Under the pieces are notes generated by a model. That model worked only from the letters and a program-made list of their open reading frames with translations. It made no database searches and had not been told where the DNA came from. From Neohoeflea coraliihabitans (GTDB lineage: Bacteria; Pseudomonadota; Alphaproteobacteria; Rhizobiales; Rhizobiaceae), in the NCBI RefSeq assembly GCF_019334345.1, contig NZ_JAHWQX010000001.1, forward strand, positions 558,001 to 622,000: a stretch of 64,000 bases of DNA, given 5' to 3'. The translations under genes were made by a program, and so were the position numbers. Shown here piece by piece: positions 27,559 through 37,047 of the stretch; the stretch's first letter is position 1, and each line of letters opens with the position of its first letter.

Positions 27559-28350
27559 TCATGCGGCGCGCCCGTCGCTGGGCGCTGCCAGACAGGTGCG
27601 GAAAAGCCGCCCGTATGCCGCCGGCTTCCAGTCGGCCAGCCCGCCTTTCTGAGCCATCGCCCAGGCGGATGCCTGGTTCGAGGTCACGACTGGCTTGCCG
27701 GTGCGCGCCTCGATTTCGGCAATGGCGGCGATGGCGGGCAGCGCCGTGCAGGACAGGAAGATCGCATCATTGTCGGGCCCGTCGGCGGCCAGCGCCGCAG
27801 CAATGATCGTCTCGCGCGACACGCGTGCCATGGCCCGGTCATCCTCAAGGCCGAGACAATCAAGCGCCGTCACGGAGAATCCCTGCGCGCGGAAATAAGA
27901 TCCGACCGGCACGGTCGCCTCGGGCAGATAGGGCGTGACCACCGCGATCGAATTCACCCCAAGCGCCCTGAACGCGGCACTGGCCGCCGCCGTCGGCGTG
28001 ATCACCGGAACGCCGGGCTTTGCCGCCTGGATCGCTGCCGTGACCTTCGCATCGCCGATCGTCGCCGAAGCGGAGGTGCAACTGAAACAGATCGCCGCCA
28101 GCTCTACATCCGGCACCAGAAGCGCTGCCGCCGCTGTCAGCAGCGGCTCCATCTTGCGCAGATTCTCGGGCGTCGTCGGATTGGCATACGCAACCCGCGT
28201 CGTGTGCACCGCCGCCGCCGGCGGGAACAGGCGCGCCAGGTCGCCTTCGCTGGTCAGATCGGTGGCCAGCGCCAGCAATCCAAACCGGACCGTACTCTCC
28301 GGCGGGTCAAAAGCGACCGGCCGAGCCGATAGTCGAACCAGATTGTCCAT
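27559..28350 (-). CDS. eutA: Ectoine utilisation protein EutA (Asp/Glu racemase/maleate isomerase family)
   Basis: A 263-residue protein of the maleate isomerase/arylmalonate decarboxylase fold. Putative catalytic cysteines occur in AICFSCTSASATIG and IFLSCTALPAI, and VTSNQASAWAM is a conserved C-terminal block. In other bacteria it is encoded first in eutABC and is implicated in hydroxyectoine to ectoine conversion. It follows the universal stress protein gene after 33 bases. Confidence 0.88.
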   Translation of the reverse strand: MDNLVRLSARPVAFDPPESTVRFGLLALATDLTSEGDLARLFPPAAAVHTTRVAYANPTTPENLRKMEPLLTAAAALLVPDVELAAICFSCTSASATIGDAKVTAAIQAAKPGVPVITPTAAASAAFRALGVNSIAVVTPYLPEATVPVGSYFRAQGFSVTALDCLGLEDDRAMARVSRETIIAAALAADGPDNDAIFLSCTALPAIAAIAEIEARTGKPVVTSNQASAWAMAQKGGLADWKPAAYGRLFRTCLAAPSDGRAA

Positions 28351-28383
28351 TGTAGGGACTCCCGCCCAAAATGCGCTATGCGC

Positions 28384-28821
28384 TCAGACCACCAGAACCG
28401 GACAGCGCGCCAGGCTTGTGACCTTGTGCGATACGCTGCCCAGCAGGAAACCTTCCAGATCGCCGATGCCGCGGCTGCCGACAATGATCAGATCCGCGCC
28501 ATGCTCGGCCCCGAACTTGACGATCGTCCGGGCCGGCTGACCGCCCTTGACGAAGGCACGGAAATTCGTTGCTCCCGCCTCGCGCGCCCAGCCCTTGGCC
28601 TCGTTGACCACCTCCTTGGCGTGGTCGCGCATCGCATCGTCCAGGGTCTGCGGATCGGAGGGCCGCACCATCGACATTGACGCTTCAAGCAACGAGTGGT
28701 GACGAAAGACGGTCAGCAACAGCAACTCGCCTTCGCTCATCTGCTGCAGCTGCGCGCCGTATTCCACCGCCTTTTTCGAACCTTCCGAACCATCGACGGC
28801 CACCAGGATGGACTTGAACAT
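28384..28821 (-). CDS. Universal stress protein family (UspA/TeaD-like)
   Basis: A 145-residue UspA protein. The N-terminal ILVAVDGSEGSKKAVEYG and the ATP-binding motif GADLIIVGSRGIGDLEGFLLGSVSHKV (G-2x-G-9x-G pattern) are complete, so nucleotide binding is expected. A TeaD-type Usp follows the ectoine TRAP genes in Halomonas and modulates transport there; the position just after uehC supports the same role here. It lies 15 bases after uehC. Confidence 0.88.
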   Translation of the reverse strand: MFKSILVAVDGSEGSKKAVEYGAQLQQMSEGELLLLTVFRHHSLLEASMSMVRPSDPQTLDDAMRDHAKEVVNEAKGWAREAGATNFRAFVKGGQPARTIVKFGAEHGADLIIVGSRGIGDLEGFLLGSVSHKVTSLARCPVLVV

Positions 28822-28836
28822 CGTGCTCTCCTCGTC

Positions 28837-30120
28837 CTACCGGAATGCCAGGTCGCGCGCGAACAGGGCGATCTGCGGAAAGAAGATCAGCGCCACGGCG
28901 ACACAAAGAAGAATGAAGATGAAGGGCGGCGTGCCGCGGATCACTTCGACATAGGGGCGCTTGAACACCGCGATCGCGGTAAAGATGTCGCAGCCGAAGG
29001 GCGGGGTCGCCGAACCGATCGCCACCTGCAGGGTGATGATCGTGCCAACCAGCACCGGATCAAGGCCGACCCCGTCGACCACCGGCGCGAAGATGGGCAC
29101 CAGCACCAGGATGACGACGATCGGATCGACAAACATGCAGCCGACGAAGAAGGCGATCGAAATGACGAACAACACGCCGATCGGCCCCATTTCCGTGATG
29201 CCGATGGCTCCGAGCATGGCCTGCGGCACCTGCGCGAAGGAGATCACCCAGGAAAAGGCTGCCCCGGCGCCCACCAGGATGAACACCACGGCGGTGATCA
29301 GCCCGGTTGATTTCGCGGTCGAATAAACGTCCATCAACGAGATCGAGCGGAAGATCACCACTTCCAGAAGCAGCGCGTAAAGCACACAGGCCGCCGCCGC
29401 CTCAGTCGGGCTGAAGATGCCGCCATAGATGCCGCCGATGATGATCACCGGAAAGCCCAGCGGCCATAGTGCCGAGACGAAGGCGCGGCCCCGCTCGCGC
29501 CAGCTCGCCTTGGGCTCGGCCGGCACCTTGTTGCGCACCGCGTAGATGTAGCTGTAGATCGAGAACAGAACGAGGATCAGCAGGCCCGGACCGATACCGG
29601 CGATGAACAGTTCCGCGATCGATGTGTTGGAGACCACGCCATAGATGATCATGCCGATCGATGGCGGGATCAGGAACGCGATGTCACTGGCATTGACGAT
29701 CAGCGCCAGCACGAAACTGTCCTTGTAGCCGGCCTTGAGCATCCGGGGCCTGAGAGGCGATCCGATCGCCACCACGGTCGCCTGCGTCGAGCCGGAAACC
29801 GCGCCGAACATCGTGCAGGCGGCAGCCGTCGACACCGCCAGCCCGCCCTTCACGTGCCCGACAAACGCCATCACCAGGTCGATCAGTCGGCTGGCGGAAT
29901 GACCGCGCGTCATGATGTCGGCGGCAAAGATGAACATCGGCACGGCGATCAGCGATGCCGGCCGGATACCGGCCATCATCTGCTGGATCATCGTTTCCAT
30001 CTGTCCGAGACCGCCGAACATCGTCACAAAGCCGATGAAGGCGCCGACGATCAGCGGAATCATCATCGGAAAGCCGAGCAGCAGGAGGACGATCATGGAC
30101 AGGAAGACTGTCGCGGCCAT
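28837..30120 (-). CDS. uehC: Ectoine TRAP transporter large permease UehC
   Basis: A 427-residue DctM-type large membrane subunit with about twelve hydrophobic segments. Family motifs include IPMFIFAADIMTRG near residue 60 and the SGSTQATVVAIG loop. With UehB it forms the sodium-driven inner-membrane part of the TRAP importer for ectoine and hydroxyectoine. It starts 9 bases after uehB and is followed by the Usp gene. Confidence 0.92.
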   Translation of the reverse strand: MAATVFLSMIVLLLLGFPMMIPLIVGAFIGFVTMFGGLGQMETMIQQMMAGIRPASLIAVPMFIFAADIMTRGHSASRLIDLVMAFVGHVKGGLAVSTAAACTMFGAVSGSTQATVVAIGSPLRPRMLKAGYKDSFVLALIVNASDIAFLIPPSIGMIIYGVVSNTSIAELFIAGIGPGLLILVLFSIYSYIYAVRNKVPAEPKASWRERGRAFVSALWPLGFPVIIIGGIYGGIFSPTEAAAACVLYALLLEVVIFRSISLMDVYSTAKSTGLITAVVFILVGAGAAFSWVISFAQVPQAMLGAIGITEMGPIGVLFVISIAFFVGCMFVDPIVVILVLVPIFAPVVDGVGLDPVLVGTIITLQVAIGSATPPFGCDIFTAIAVFKRPYVEVIRGTPPFIFILLCVAVALIFFPQIALFARDLAFR

Positions 30121-30129
30121 AGCGGTTCC

Positions 30130-30708
30130 TCAGATCTCTTGCTCGGTTTCCTCGTAGCCCTCAAGAACGCTCGTCGACAGGTAGATGTCCCTGGACGTCA
30201 GGTTCTTGATTGCTGTGAGGGTGTATTGCATTCCGGTCATGAAAAACCCGACCGGCACCCAGACCAGGGTGATCCACACCGGGATCTGCAGAGCCGGCAG
30301 GACGCGGCCCCGCGAGGCCTGCGTCTCGATATAGCCGATCGAATAATAGCACAGGCCAAACATGAAGATCGCCGTGATGAAGGCGATGCCGACCATCAGC
30401 GGCTTGCGCGCCGTCGAAGGCAAGGCGTCGTAGATCGCCGACATGCGGATGTGCCGGCCGTGCCGCGCCGCATAGGAAATCCCGGCGAAAGTAATGAGAA
30501 TAATGAGGATGCGGTTGAGCTCCTCGGAAAAGAACAGGCTCGACTGGAAGACGAAACGCCCGACCACGTTCGATACCGTGTTCAGAGCCATCAGCAGAAC
30601 GCCGGCGGCCAGCAGAAAGGACTCGATCCGACTGATCGTCGAATCGATGATGCCGAGAACGCCCGGAAGACTGGAATCGTGTGTGCTTAGGTCCGGATCG
30701 TCGCTCAT
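30130..30708 (-). CDS. uehB: Ectoine TRAP transporter small permease UehB
   Basis: A 192-residue DctQ-type subunit with four hydrophobic helices and the typical [29 protein letters not shown] region. It couples the binding protein to the large permease. It lies between uehA and uehC; the uehA-uehB gap holds a strong stem-loop, which would allow the binding protein to be made in excess. Confidence 0.9.
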   Translation of the reverse strand: MSDDPDLSTHDSSLPGVLGIIDSTISRIESFLLAAGVLLMALNTVSNVVGRFVFQSSLFFSEELNRILIILITFAGISYAARHGRHIRMSAIYDALPSTARKPLMVGIAFITAIFMFGLCYYSIGYIETQASRGRVLPALQIPVWITLVWVPVGFFMTGMQYTLTAIKNLTSRDIYLSTSVLEGYEETEQEI

Positions 30709-30726
30709 CGGCTCTCTTCCTGAAAG

Positions 30727-30757
30727 CCGCCCGGACGCGCCTCATGCGCCCGGGCGG
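30727..30757 (-). promoter_or_regulatory. Stem-loop between uehA and uehB
   Basis: CCGCCCGG (30727-30734) pairs with CCGGGCGG (30750-30757), and three further pairs form inside after one mismatch. No T-run follows in the direction of transcription, so it is more likely an mRNA-stabilising or partial attenuator hairpin than a full terminator. Confidence 0.5.
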
Positions 30758-30774
30758 AGGGTTTGGCGTCTGGC

Positions 30775-31791
30775 TTACTCGGCGGCAGCCTGCAGGTCAG
30801 CCTTCAGCTGGTCGAGGATTTCCTTGCCGGAATCGCCCGTCATCTCGATGAACTTGGCCTCGACGTCAGCGGCGGCATCCTTGAAGCATTTGCGCTGCTC
30901 TTCGGAAAGCGTCGTCACCGTGATTTCCGGCTTGGCTTCCTGGATCTTCTTGAGTTCGGAATCGGCGAGACCCTTCTGGTACTCGACGATGTAGTCGTAA
31001 GCCTCATCGGCGGCGCGTTCGACCAGCTGCTGATCTTCCTCGCTCAGACCGTCGAAGAAGTCCTTGTTGGCCATCACCGCCGTGGTGAAGTTGTTGTGGC
31101 CCGCATAGGTGATGTAGTCGGTCACCTCGTACAGCTTCGTCGAATACAGGAAGAAGGTCGGGTTTTCCTGACCCTGGATGATGTTGGTCTGCAGCGAACC
31201 GTAGACTTCGCCCCATGGCAGCGGCGTCGGTGTTGCACCGAAGGCCTTGTAGCTTTCGACCAGAAGCGGGTTGGTCATGACGCGAAACTTGACGCCCTCA
31301 AGATCGGCACAGGATTCCACCGGCTCCTTGGTGGTCATCGCCACTTCCCCTTCGGGGAACATGGTCAGAAGCTCGAGGCCCTGTTCCGCATAGAGCTCGG
31401 GGAACATCTCGTTGACGGCCTTGGAGTTCTTGTAAAAGCGCGCCAGCTGCTCCTGATCGGTTGGCAGCAGATAAGGCACGAAGAACACCTGCGCTTCCGG
31501 GATCAGCGAACCGGTAAAGCCCGGTGACTGGTCGACGAACTGCAGGATGCCGGCCTGCGCCTGCTCCATGATGTCGGCGGATTCACCGAGCGTGCCGAAC
31601 GGGAAAAGCTGGATTTCGTGATCGGAATTGGCTTCGATCACCTCCTTGAACTTCTGGGCATATTTTCCCTGGACTTCTTCCATGGCTTCTTCAAACGCAT
31701 ATTTCCAGGTCTCGGCCTGGGCTGCGAAGCTGGAGAAAGCGAGAACCGCCGCGGCAACGCCGGCGGAAAGGGTGAGCTTGTTGAGTTTCAT
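30775..31791 (-). CDS. uehA: Ectoine/hydroxyectoine TRAP substrate-binding protein UehA
   Basis: A 338-residue DctP-type periplasmic protein with a Sec signal peptide (MKLNKLTLSAG, cleavage near AQAET). The mature start WKYAFEEAMEEVQGKYAQKFKE and the conserved MTNPLLVESYKAFGATPTPLPWGEVYGSLQ region (Arg/Asn ligand loop) identify it. The compatible solute would be bound by an aromatic cage as in TeaA and UehA. First gene of the uehABC-usp-eutABC-doeAB unit, downstream of enuR. Confidence 0.92.
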   Translation of the reverse strand: MKLNKLTLSAGVAAAVLAFSSFAAQAETWKYAFEEAMEEVQGKYAQKFKEVIEANSDHEIQLFPFGTLGESADIMEQAQAGILQFVDQSPGFTGSLIPEAQVFFVPYLLPTDQEQLARFYKNSKAVNEMFPELYAEQGLELLTMFPEGEVAMTTKEPVESCADLEGVKFRVMTNPLLVESYKAFGATPTPLPWGEVYGSLQTNIIQGQENPTFFLYSTKLYEVTDYITYAGHNNFTTAVMANKDFFDGLSEEDQQLVERAADEAYDYIVEYQKGLADSELKKIQEAKPEITVTTLSEEQRKCFKDAAADVEAKFIEMTGDSGKEILDQLKADLQAAAE

Positions 31792-31939
31792 CGAGCACTC
31801 CTGTCTTTTTTGTGACCTGGATGGCAGTCAAGGGCCCAGCGGTATGCCGCTGCACCTTGCGAACGCCTGTCTGGCCAGCTCTGAGTTCCGACCGCGGGAT
31901 CGCTGTCGGGTGTTCCGCCTTTTGTTATTATTGTTTTGA

Positions 31940-31955
31940 TTTCACAACGGTGAAA
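31940..31955. promoter_or_regulatory. Candidate EnuR operator upstream of uehA
   Basis: TTTCAC-AACG-GTGAAA is a perfect 6-bp inverted repeat lying about 30 bases downstream of the predicted -10 box of the uehA promoter, a position suitable for repression by blocking transcription. Assignment to EnuR rests only on location. Confidence 0.45.
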
Positions 31956-31982
31956 CAAGGACAATTCGCTGTCAACACGAAT

Positions 31983-32012
31983 ATTAAATCAGTACAATTA
32001 TACCGACGTCAA
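31983..32012 (-). promoter_or_regulatory. Candidate sigma-70 promoter of the ueh-eut-doe operon
   Basis: Reading the minus strand, TTGACG (32012-32007) and TTTAAT (31988-31983) are spaced 18 bases, each one mismatch from consensus, in an AT-rich pocket just after the enuR stop. Transcription would start near 31976 and give a long leader before uehA at 31791. Confidence 0.55.
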
Positions 32013-32021
32013 GGAGGCGTC

Positions 32022-33410
32022 TCAATTGGCCAGCAGCGCCGGCTCCGGCTGACCGCGCACCAGCCGGGCCGCAACGCGCAATCCCTTCTCGACCTCCGCC
32101 AGTTGCCCGGCCCCGATACAGATGCGCACCGCCGGCGCGACCAGCTCGTCGGCCACCGCGAAAGCCGACCCCGGCGCCACCGCCACGCCATGCTGTCGGG
32201 CATGCGAGACGAAATCATCCTCGGTCCAGGCCGCCGGCAAAGGCAACCAGATATGCATGCCGTTCGCATGGCCGAGCACCGGTGTTGCGGCAAAGACCCG
32301 GCGCGCCAGTCGATTGCGCTCCGCCAGCGCTTCGCTCTGCCAGGCCACGACCCGCTCGGCGGTTCCATCCTTGATCCAGCGCGCCGCGATCTCGGCAATC
32401 AGCGGCGTCGCCATCCAGCTGGTCACCAGGTGCCGGTTCGCAGCGGCAGCCTCGAAGGCCTCCGGCACCACCAGAAAGCCAAGTCTCAGACCGGGCATCA
32501 CGCATTTCGTCAGGCCGGTGAAATAGAAAGTTCGCTCCGGCGCCAGCATCGCGATCGGTTTGTGACGCACCGACTGCATCGGCCCCCAGGCATCATTCTC
32601 GATGATCTGCAGATCATGGCGGGTCGCCACCTCGACCAGCGCGCTGCGGCGCTCTTCCGGCATGATGACCGCCTGCGGCCCGAGCCCCGCTGGCATCAGG
32701 AACACAGCTCTGATCCCCTCGCGGCGGCAGGCCTTGTCGAGCGCCTCCGGCAGCATGCCGGCCTCGTCCGACGGCAAACCGCGCAACCGCAGACCCTGGT
32801 AGCGCGCCAGCGGTTTCAGCGTGTGGTGGCTCAGCGCCTCGGTCGCCACCAGATCGCCGCCATTGGCTACCGTCATCAAGGCCAGCGCCATTGCCGAGGT
32901 GCTGCCATTGGTCAGTACCACGCTCTGGTGACCGAGGCGGATGCCGCATTTGTCGAGCCATTGCACCGCCGCGGGGCGGTGCCGGGACAGCGCCCGTGCC
33001 GGACGGAACGAGGAATAGACAAGGTCGGGAAGGTCGTCGGCCAGCTCTCCCAGTGCCCGCCGCATCAGTTCGCCATGCATCGGTTCGAGCACCGGTTTGA
33101 GCAGTGACAGGTCGATCAGCTCGCCTTCCTGCCGCTGGGCCAGATACGGCGTTCCCGCCTCGCCGCGGGTGGCGCGGATAAAGGTGCCGCGCCCGACCTC
33201 TCCGGTGATGACCCCGCGCCGCACCAGTTCGTCATAGGCGCGGCTCACCGTTTGCACGCTCAGCTTCAGATCATAGGCGAGATTGCGATGTGTCGGCAGC
33301 CGATCACCGTATTTCAGCTCTCCGGTTTCGACGGCATGCATCACCGCATCGGCGAGCGACCGATAGGCAGGACGCCGCAGCGAACCCGGTTGTGGCGGCC
33401 ATATTGTCAT
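32022..33410 (-). CDS. enuR: MocR/GntR-type PLP-dependent regulator EnuR
   Basis: A 462-residue MocR protein: an N-terminal GntR winged helix (residues 15-80, ADAVMHAVETGELKYGDRLPTHRN type) fused to a fold-type I aminotransferase domain. The PLP lysine lies in FTGLTKCVMPGLRLGF. In Ruegeria and related bacteria EnuR represses ectoine import and catabolism until a catabolic intermediate reacts with its PLP. The adjacency to uehA, with promoter and dyad between them, supports this identity. It is divergent from the AsnC gene. Confidence 0.9.
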   Translation of the reverse strand: MTIWPPQPGSLRRPAYRSLADAVMHAVETGELKYGDRLPTHRNLAYDLKLSVQTVSRAYDELVRRGVITGEVGRGTFIRATRGEAGTPYLAQRQEGELIDLSLLKPVLEPMHGELMRRALGELADDLPDLVYSSFRPARALSRHRPAAVQWLDKCGIRLGHQSVVLTNGSTSAMALALMTVANGGDLVATEALSHHTLKPLARYQGLRLRGLPSDEAGMLPEALDKACRREGIRAVFLMPAGLGPQAVIMPEERRSALVEVATRHDLQIIENDAWGPMQSVRHKPIAMLAPERTFYFTGLTKCVMPGLRLGFLVVPEAFEAAAANRHLVTSWMATPLIAEIAARWIKDGTAERVVAWQSEALAERNRLARRVFAATPVLGHANGMHIWLPLPAAWTEDDFVSHARQHGVAVAPGSAFAVADELVAPAVRICIGAGQLAEVEKGLRVAARLVRGQPEPALLAN

Positions 33411-33472
33411 GATTTAGTGATGCCCTGTATCGAGACAATTGACAAGCCCCGCGCCCTGGCCCACAGAAATCC

Positions 33473-33961
33473 ATGATCAAGCTTGACGACCGCGATATAA
33501 AGATCCTGTCCGTGCTCGAACGCGAGGGCCGCATCTCCAAGACGGAACTCGCCCGCCGGGTTTCCCTCAGCGCCACTCCGTGCTGGGAGCGCCTGCAGCG
33601 GCTGGAAAAGGCAGGACTGATAGCCGCCTATCGCGCCCAGATCCACCTCAAGAAGCTCGCCCCGCATGTCGAGGTCTTCGTGATGGCCGAGCTCGACAAT
33701 CACCGCGCCGAAACCCTGCAGATCTTCGAAAAGGCGGTGCAGCGCTACGACGACATCGTCTCCTGCTGGTCACTCGGCGGCGGCTTCGATTATCTGCTCT
33801 ACATCGTCAGCCGCGACATCGACACCTATCAGAGGATGATCGACACCCTTCTCGGTGACGGCGTCGGCCTGGCCCGCTACTTCACCTATATCGTCACCAA
33901 GCCGGTCAAGGATGGCCCCCTGCCGCTGAAGGCGCTGCTCGCCTCCCGCTCCTCCGAATAG
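33473..33961 (+). CDS. Lrp/AsnC regulator of the ectoine locus (AsnC/DoeX-like)
   Basis: A 162-residue AsnC protein. The helix-turn-helix (DDRDIKILSVLEREGRIS, VSLSATPCWERLQRLEKAGLI) is followed by the RAM domain ending TYIVTKPVKDG. AsnC-type proteins accompany enuR or doe genes in most ectoine-degrading bacteria and act as positive feed-forward regulators. It starts 62 bases from enuR on the opposite strand and precedes doeC by about 175 bases in the same direction. Confidence 0.88.
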   Translation: MIKLDDRDIKILSVLEREGRISKTELARRVSLSATPCWERLQRLEKAGLIAAYRAQIHLKKLAPHVEVFVMAELDNHRAETLQIFEKAVQRYDDIVSCWSLGGGFDYLLYIVSRDIDTYQRMIDTLLGDGVGLARYFTYIVTKPVKDGPLPLKALLASRSSE

Positions 33962-34136
33962 AGTGTCTCTCGCTGATCGCCGCCAAGAACAGAGGATTTC
34001 TCGCGGCGAGCCGGAAGTTTTGGTGAATCTCTCTCCTCGCAAACCCCGAAGATAGCTCCATTCGGGCGCTTGTCAGCGAAACGCTCATTCGCCCGCCCTC
34101 AATCGCCCGCTTCGGCTTCGTTTTCAGGAGGATGCC

Positions 34137-35642
34137 ATGTCAGCCGCCGCTTCTGCCCCATCCGGTGCCCCGTCGCGACGCCCCGATGCCGCCCCGCATC
34201 TGCGTGATCCCGGCCTGATGCGCAGCTTCGCCTATATCGACGGCCGCTGGACGGCAGGCGCGGACGCCCGCAGCCTGGACGTCATCAACCCCTGCGATGG
34301 CAGCCGGGTCGGCTCGGTTGCCCGCCTGTCGGCCACCGACAGCACAGCTGCCGTCGATGCGGCCGACCGCGCCTTCCCCGCCTGGGCGGCGCTGCTGCCG
34401 CAGGCCCGCGCGGCCATTCTGCGGCGCTGGTATGAACTGATGATTGCCAACCGCGAGGATCTTGCCCGACTGATGGTTTTCGAGCAGGGCAAACCCCTGT
34501 CCGAAGCCCTCGGCGAAATCGACTACGCCGCCGCTTTCATCGAGTTCTACGCCGAGGAAGCCAAGCGACCGAACATCGAAAGCGTCACCTCGCATCTGCC
34601 CGATGCCGAAGTCGAGGTCTGGCGCGAGCCGCTTGGCGTCGCGGCCCTGATCACGCCGTGGAATTTCCCCTCGGCGATGATCACCCGCAAGGCTGCGGCC
34701 GCCCTTGCCGCCGGCTGCACGGTGCTCATTCATCCCTCGGCCGAAACGCCGTTCTCCGCTGCCGCTCTCGCCGAGCTGGGCGAGCGCGCCGGTCTGCCGG
34801 CCGGCACTTTCAACGTCGTTACCGGTGATGCGGCCACCGTCGTCGAGCCGTGGCTCACCGATCCGCGCGTCCGCGCCTTGTCCTTCACCGGCTCCACCGA
34901 GATCGGCAAGCACCTCTACCGCCGCTCCGCCGACACGGTCAAACGGCTGGTTCTCGAGCTTGGCGGTCACGCGCCGTTCGTCATGTTCGCCGACGCCGAT
35001 TTCGATCTCGCCGTCGACGAGGCGATAAAGGCCAAATTTGCCACCTCCGGGCAGGATTGCCTGGCCGCCAACCGCTTCCTGATCGAGCGCCCGGTCTACG
35101 CGCAATTCTGTGAGGCTTTTGCCAGCCGGGCCGCCGCCCTCACCCTCGGCCCGGGCATGGACGACCGCGATCTCGGCCCGCTGATGAACGAGAAGGCCAT
35201 CGCCAAGCAGATTGAACATGTCACCGATGCGCTCGATCGCGGCGCGCGTCTGCTGACCGGCGGCCAGGTCGATGCGCAGGGGCCGCTGTTCTTCCAGCCC
35301 ACCGTGCTCGCCGATGTTCCCGCCGACGCACTGATCATGCGCGAGGAGACATTCGGACCGGTGGCTGCCCTTGCCGCCTTCGATGGCGAGGAGGAAGCCC
35401 TGGCGCGCGCCAATGCGACCGAATACGGCCTCGTCGCCTATCTGCACACCCAGGATCCGCGCCGCATCTATCGTGCCAGCCGCGCCATGCAGTTCGGCAT
35501 GGTCGCCATCAACCGCACCAAGGTCACCGGCGCACCGATTCCCTTCGGCGGCATGAAGCAATCGGGCATCGAGCGCGAAGGCTCGCGGCTCGGGATGGAA
35601 GCCTTCACCGAAGTCAAGTATGTCTGCCGCGACTGGGCCTGA
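34137..35642 (+). CDS. doeC: Semialdehyde dehydrogenase of ectoine degradation (DoeC/Ssd)
   Basis: A 501-residue aldehyde dehydrogenase with PWNFPSAMITRK, the loop FTGSTEIGKH, the catalytic Glu in LELGGHAPF and the nucleophilic Cys in SGQDCLAANRF. It closely resembles GabD-type enzymes; here, next to a diaminobutyrate transaminase, aspartate semialdehyde to aspartate is the likely reaction. AGGAGG lies 6 bases before the ATG. The N-terminal 30 residues are low-complexity Ala/Pro-rich, so a later start at residue 28 is possible. Confidence 0.88.
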   Translation: MSAAASAPSGAPSRRPDAAPHLRDPGLMRSFAYIDGRWTAGADARSLDVINPCDGSRVGSVARLSATDSTAAVDAADRAFPAWAALLPQARAAILRRWYELMIANREDLARLMVFEQGKPLSEALGEIDYAAAFIEFYAEEAKRPNIESVTSHLPDAEVEVWREPLGVAALITPWNFPSAMITRKAAAALAAGCTVLIHPSAETPFSAAALAELGERAGLPAGTFNVVTGDAATVVEPWLTDPRVRALSFTGSTEIGKHLYRRSADTVKRLVLELGGHAPFVMFADADFDLAVDEAIKAKFATSGQDCLAANRFLIERPVYAQFCEAFASRAAALTLGPGMDDRDLGPLMNEKAIAKQIEHVTDALDRGARLLTGGQVDAQGPLFFQPTVLADVPADALIMREETFGPVAALAAFDGEEEALARANATEYGLVAYLHTQDPRRIYRASRAMQFGMVAINRTKVTGAPIPFGGMKQSGIEREGSRLGMEAFTEVKYVCRDWA

Positions 35643-35667
35643 CACAACCAATGAGAGAGGACGCACC

Positions 35668-37038
35668 ATGCTGCGCAACGACCAACTCGACCAGTGGGAT
35701 CACGACCACTTCTTTCACCCCTCGACCCATCTCGGCCAGTTCGCCCGCGGCGAGGTGAAGAACCGCATCATCACCGGCGGCGAGGGTGTGCACATCACCG
35801 ACCGGGACGGCAACCGTCTGCTCGATGCCTTTGCCGGCCTGTATTGCGTCAATGTCGGCTATGGCCGTCAGGAAATCGCCGAGGCGATTGCCGAACAGGC
35901 GCGCGAACTGGCCTACTACCATGCCTATGTCGGTCACGGCACCGAGGCCTCGGTCACCCTGGCCAAGATGATCATCGACCGTGCGCCCGATAATATGAGC
36001 CGCGTCTATTTTGGCCAGTCCGGCTCCGATGCCAACGAGACCAACATCAAGCTGGTCTGGTACTACAACAACATTCTTGGCCGTCCGGAGAAGAAGAAAA
36101 TCATTTCGCGCTGGCGCGGCTATCACGGCTCCGGCCTGATGACCGGTTCGCTGACCGGCCTCGATCTGTTCCACAAGAAGTTCGACCTGCCGCTCTCACA
36201 GGTGCTGCACACCGAGGCGCCCTATTTCTATCGCCGCGCCGACCTCAACCAGTCGGAAGCCGAGTTCGTCGCCCATTGCGTCAGCGAACTCGAAGCGATG
36301 ATCGAGCGCGAGGGCGCCGACACCATCGCCGCCTTCATCGGCGAGCCGGTGCTTGGCACCGGCGGCATCGTGCCGCCGCCTGCCGGCTACTGGGAGGCCA
36401 TCCAGAAGGTCTTGAAAAAGCACGACATCCTGCTGATCGCCGACGAAGTGGTCACCGGTTTCGGACGCCTCGGCACGATGTTCGGCTCGACCCACTATGG
36501 CATCGAACCCGACATCATCACCATCGCCAAGGGTCTGACTTCGGCCTATGCGCCGCTCTCCGGTTCGATCGTCTCGAAGGGTGTCTGGGACGTGCTTGAA
36601 CGCGGCACCGACGAGAACGGGCCGATCGGCCATGGCTGGACCTATTCGGCGCATCCGATCGGTGCTGCCGCCGGCGTCGCCAATCTCAAGCTGATCGACA
36701 AGCTCGATCTGGTGACCAATGCCGGCGAGAATGGCGCCTATCTCAACAAGTCGATGAAGGAAGCGCTCGCCGACCTGCCGCATGTCGGCGATGTGCGTGG
36801 GGAAGGCATGCTCTGCGCCGTCGAACTGGTCGCCGACCGCGACGACCGCACTTTCTTCGACGCTTCGAAGAAGGTGGCTCCGGCCATCGCCGCAGCCATG
36901 GCAAAGCGCAATGTCATCGCCCGCGCCATGCCGCAGGGCGACATCATCGGCTACGCGCCGCCCTTCTGCCTGACGCGCGACGAGGCCGACACCGTGGTCG
37001 CCGCCACGGCAGACGCCATCCGCGAAGTGCTCGGCTGA
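35668..37038 (+). CDS. doeD: Diaminobutyrate aminotransferase DoeD/Atf
   Basis: A 456-residue class III PLP aminotransferase converting L-2,4-diaminobutyrate to aspartate semialdehyde. Landmarks are the phosphate-binding FGQSGSDANETNIK, the cofactor Asp in LIADEVVTGFGRLGT, and the Schiff-base Lys in ITIAKGLTSAYAPLSG. ATG 35668 has AGAGAGG upstream at 7 bases. It follows doeC by 25 bases and is followed by a very strong terminator. Confidence 0.92.
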   Translation: MLRNDQLDQWDHDHFFHPSTHLGQFARGEVKNRIITGGEGVHITDRDGNRLLDAFAGLYCVNVGYGRQEIAEAIAEQARELAYYHAYVGHGTEASVTLAKMIIDRAPDNMSRVYFGQSGSDANETNIKLVWYYNNILGRPEKKKIISRWRGYHGSGLMTGSLTGLDLFHKKFDLPLSQVLHTEAPYFYRRADLNQSEAEFVAHCVSELEAMIEREGADTIAAFIGEPVLGTGGIVPPPAGYWEAIQKVLKKHDILLIADEVVTGFGRLGTMFGSTHYGIEPDIITIAKGLTSAYAPLSGSIVSKGVWDVLERGTDENGPIGHGWTYSAHPIGAAAGVANLKLIDKLDLVTNAGENGAYLNKSMKEALADLPHVGDVRGEGMLCAVELVADRDDRTFFDASKKVAPAIAAAMAKRNVIARAMPQGDIIGYAPPFCLTRDEADTVVAATADAIREVLG

Positions 37039-37047
37039 CATTTGCGT

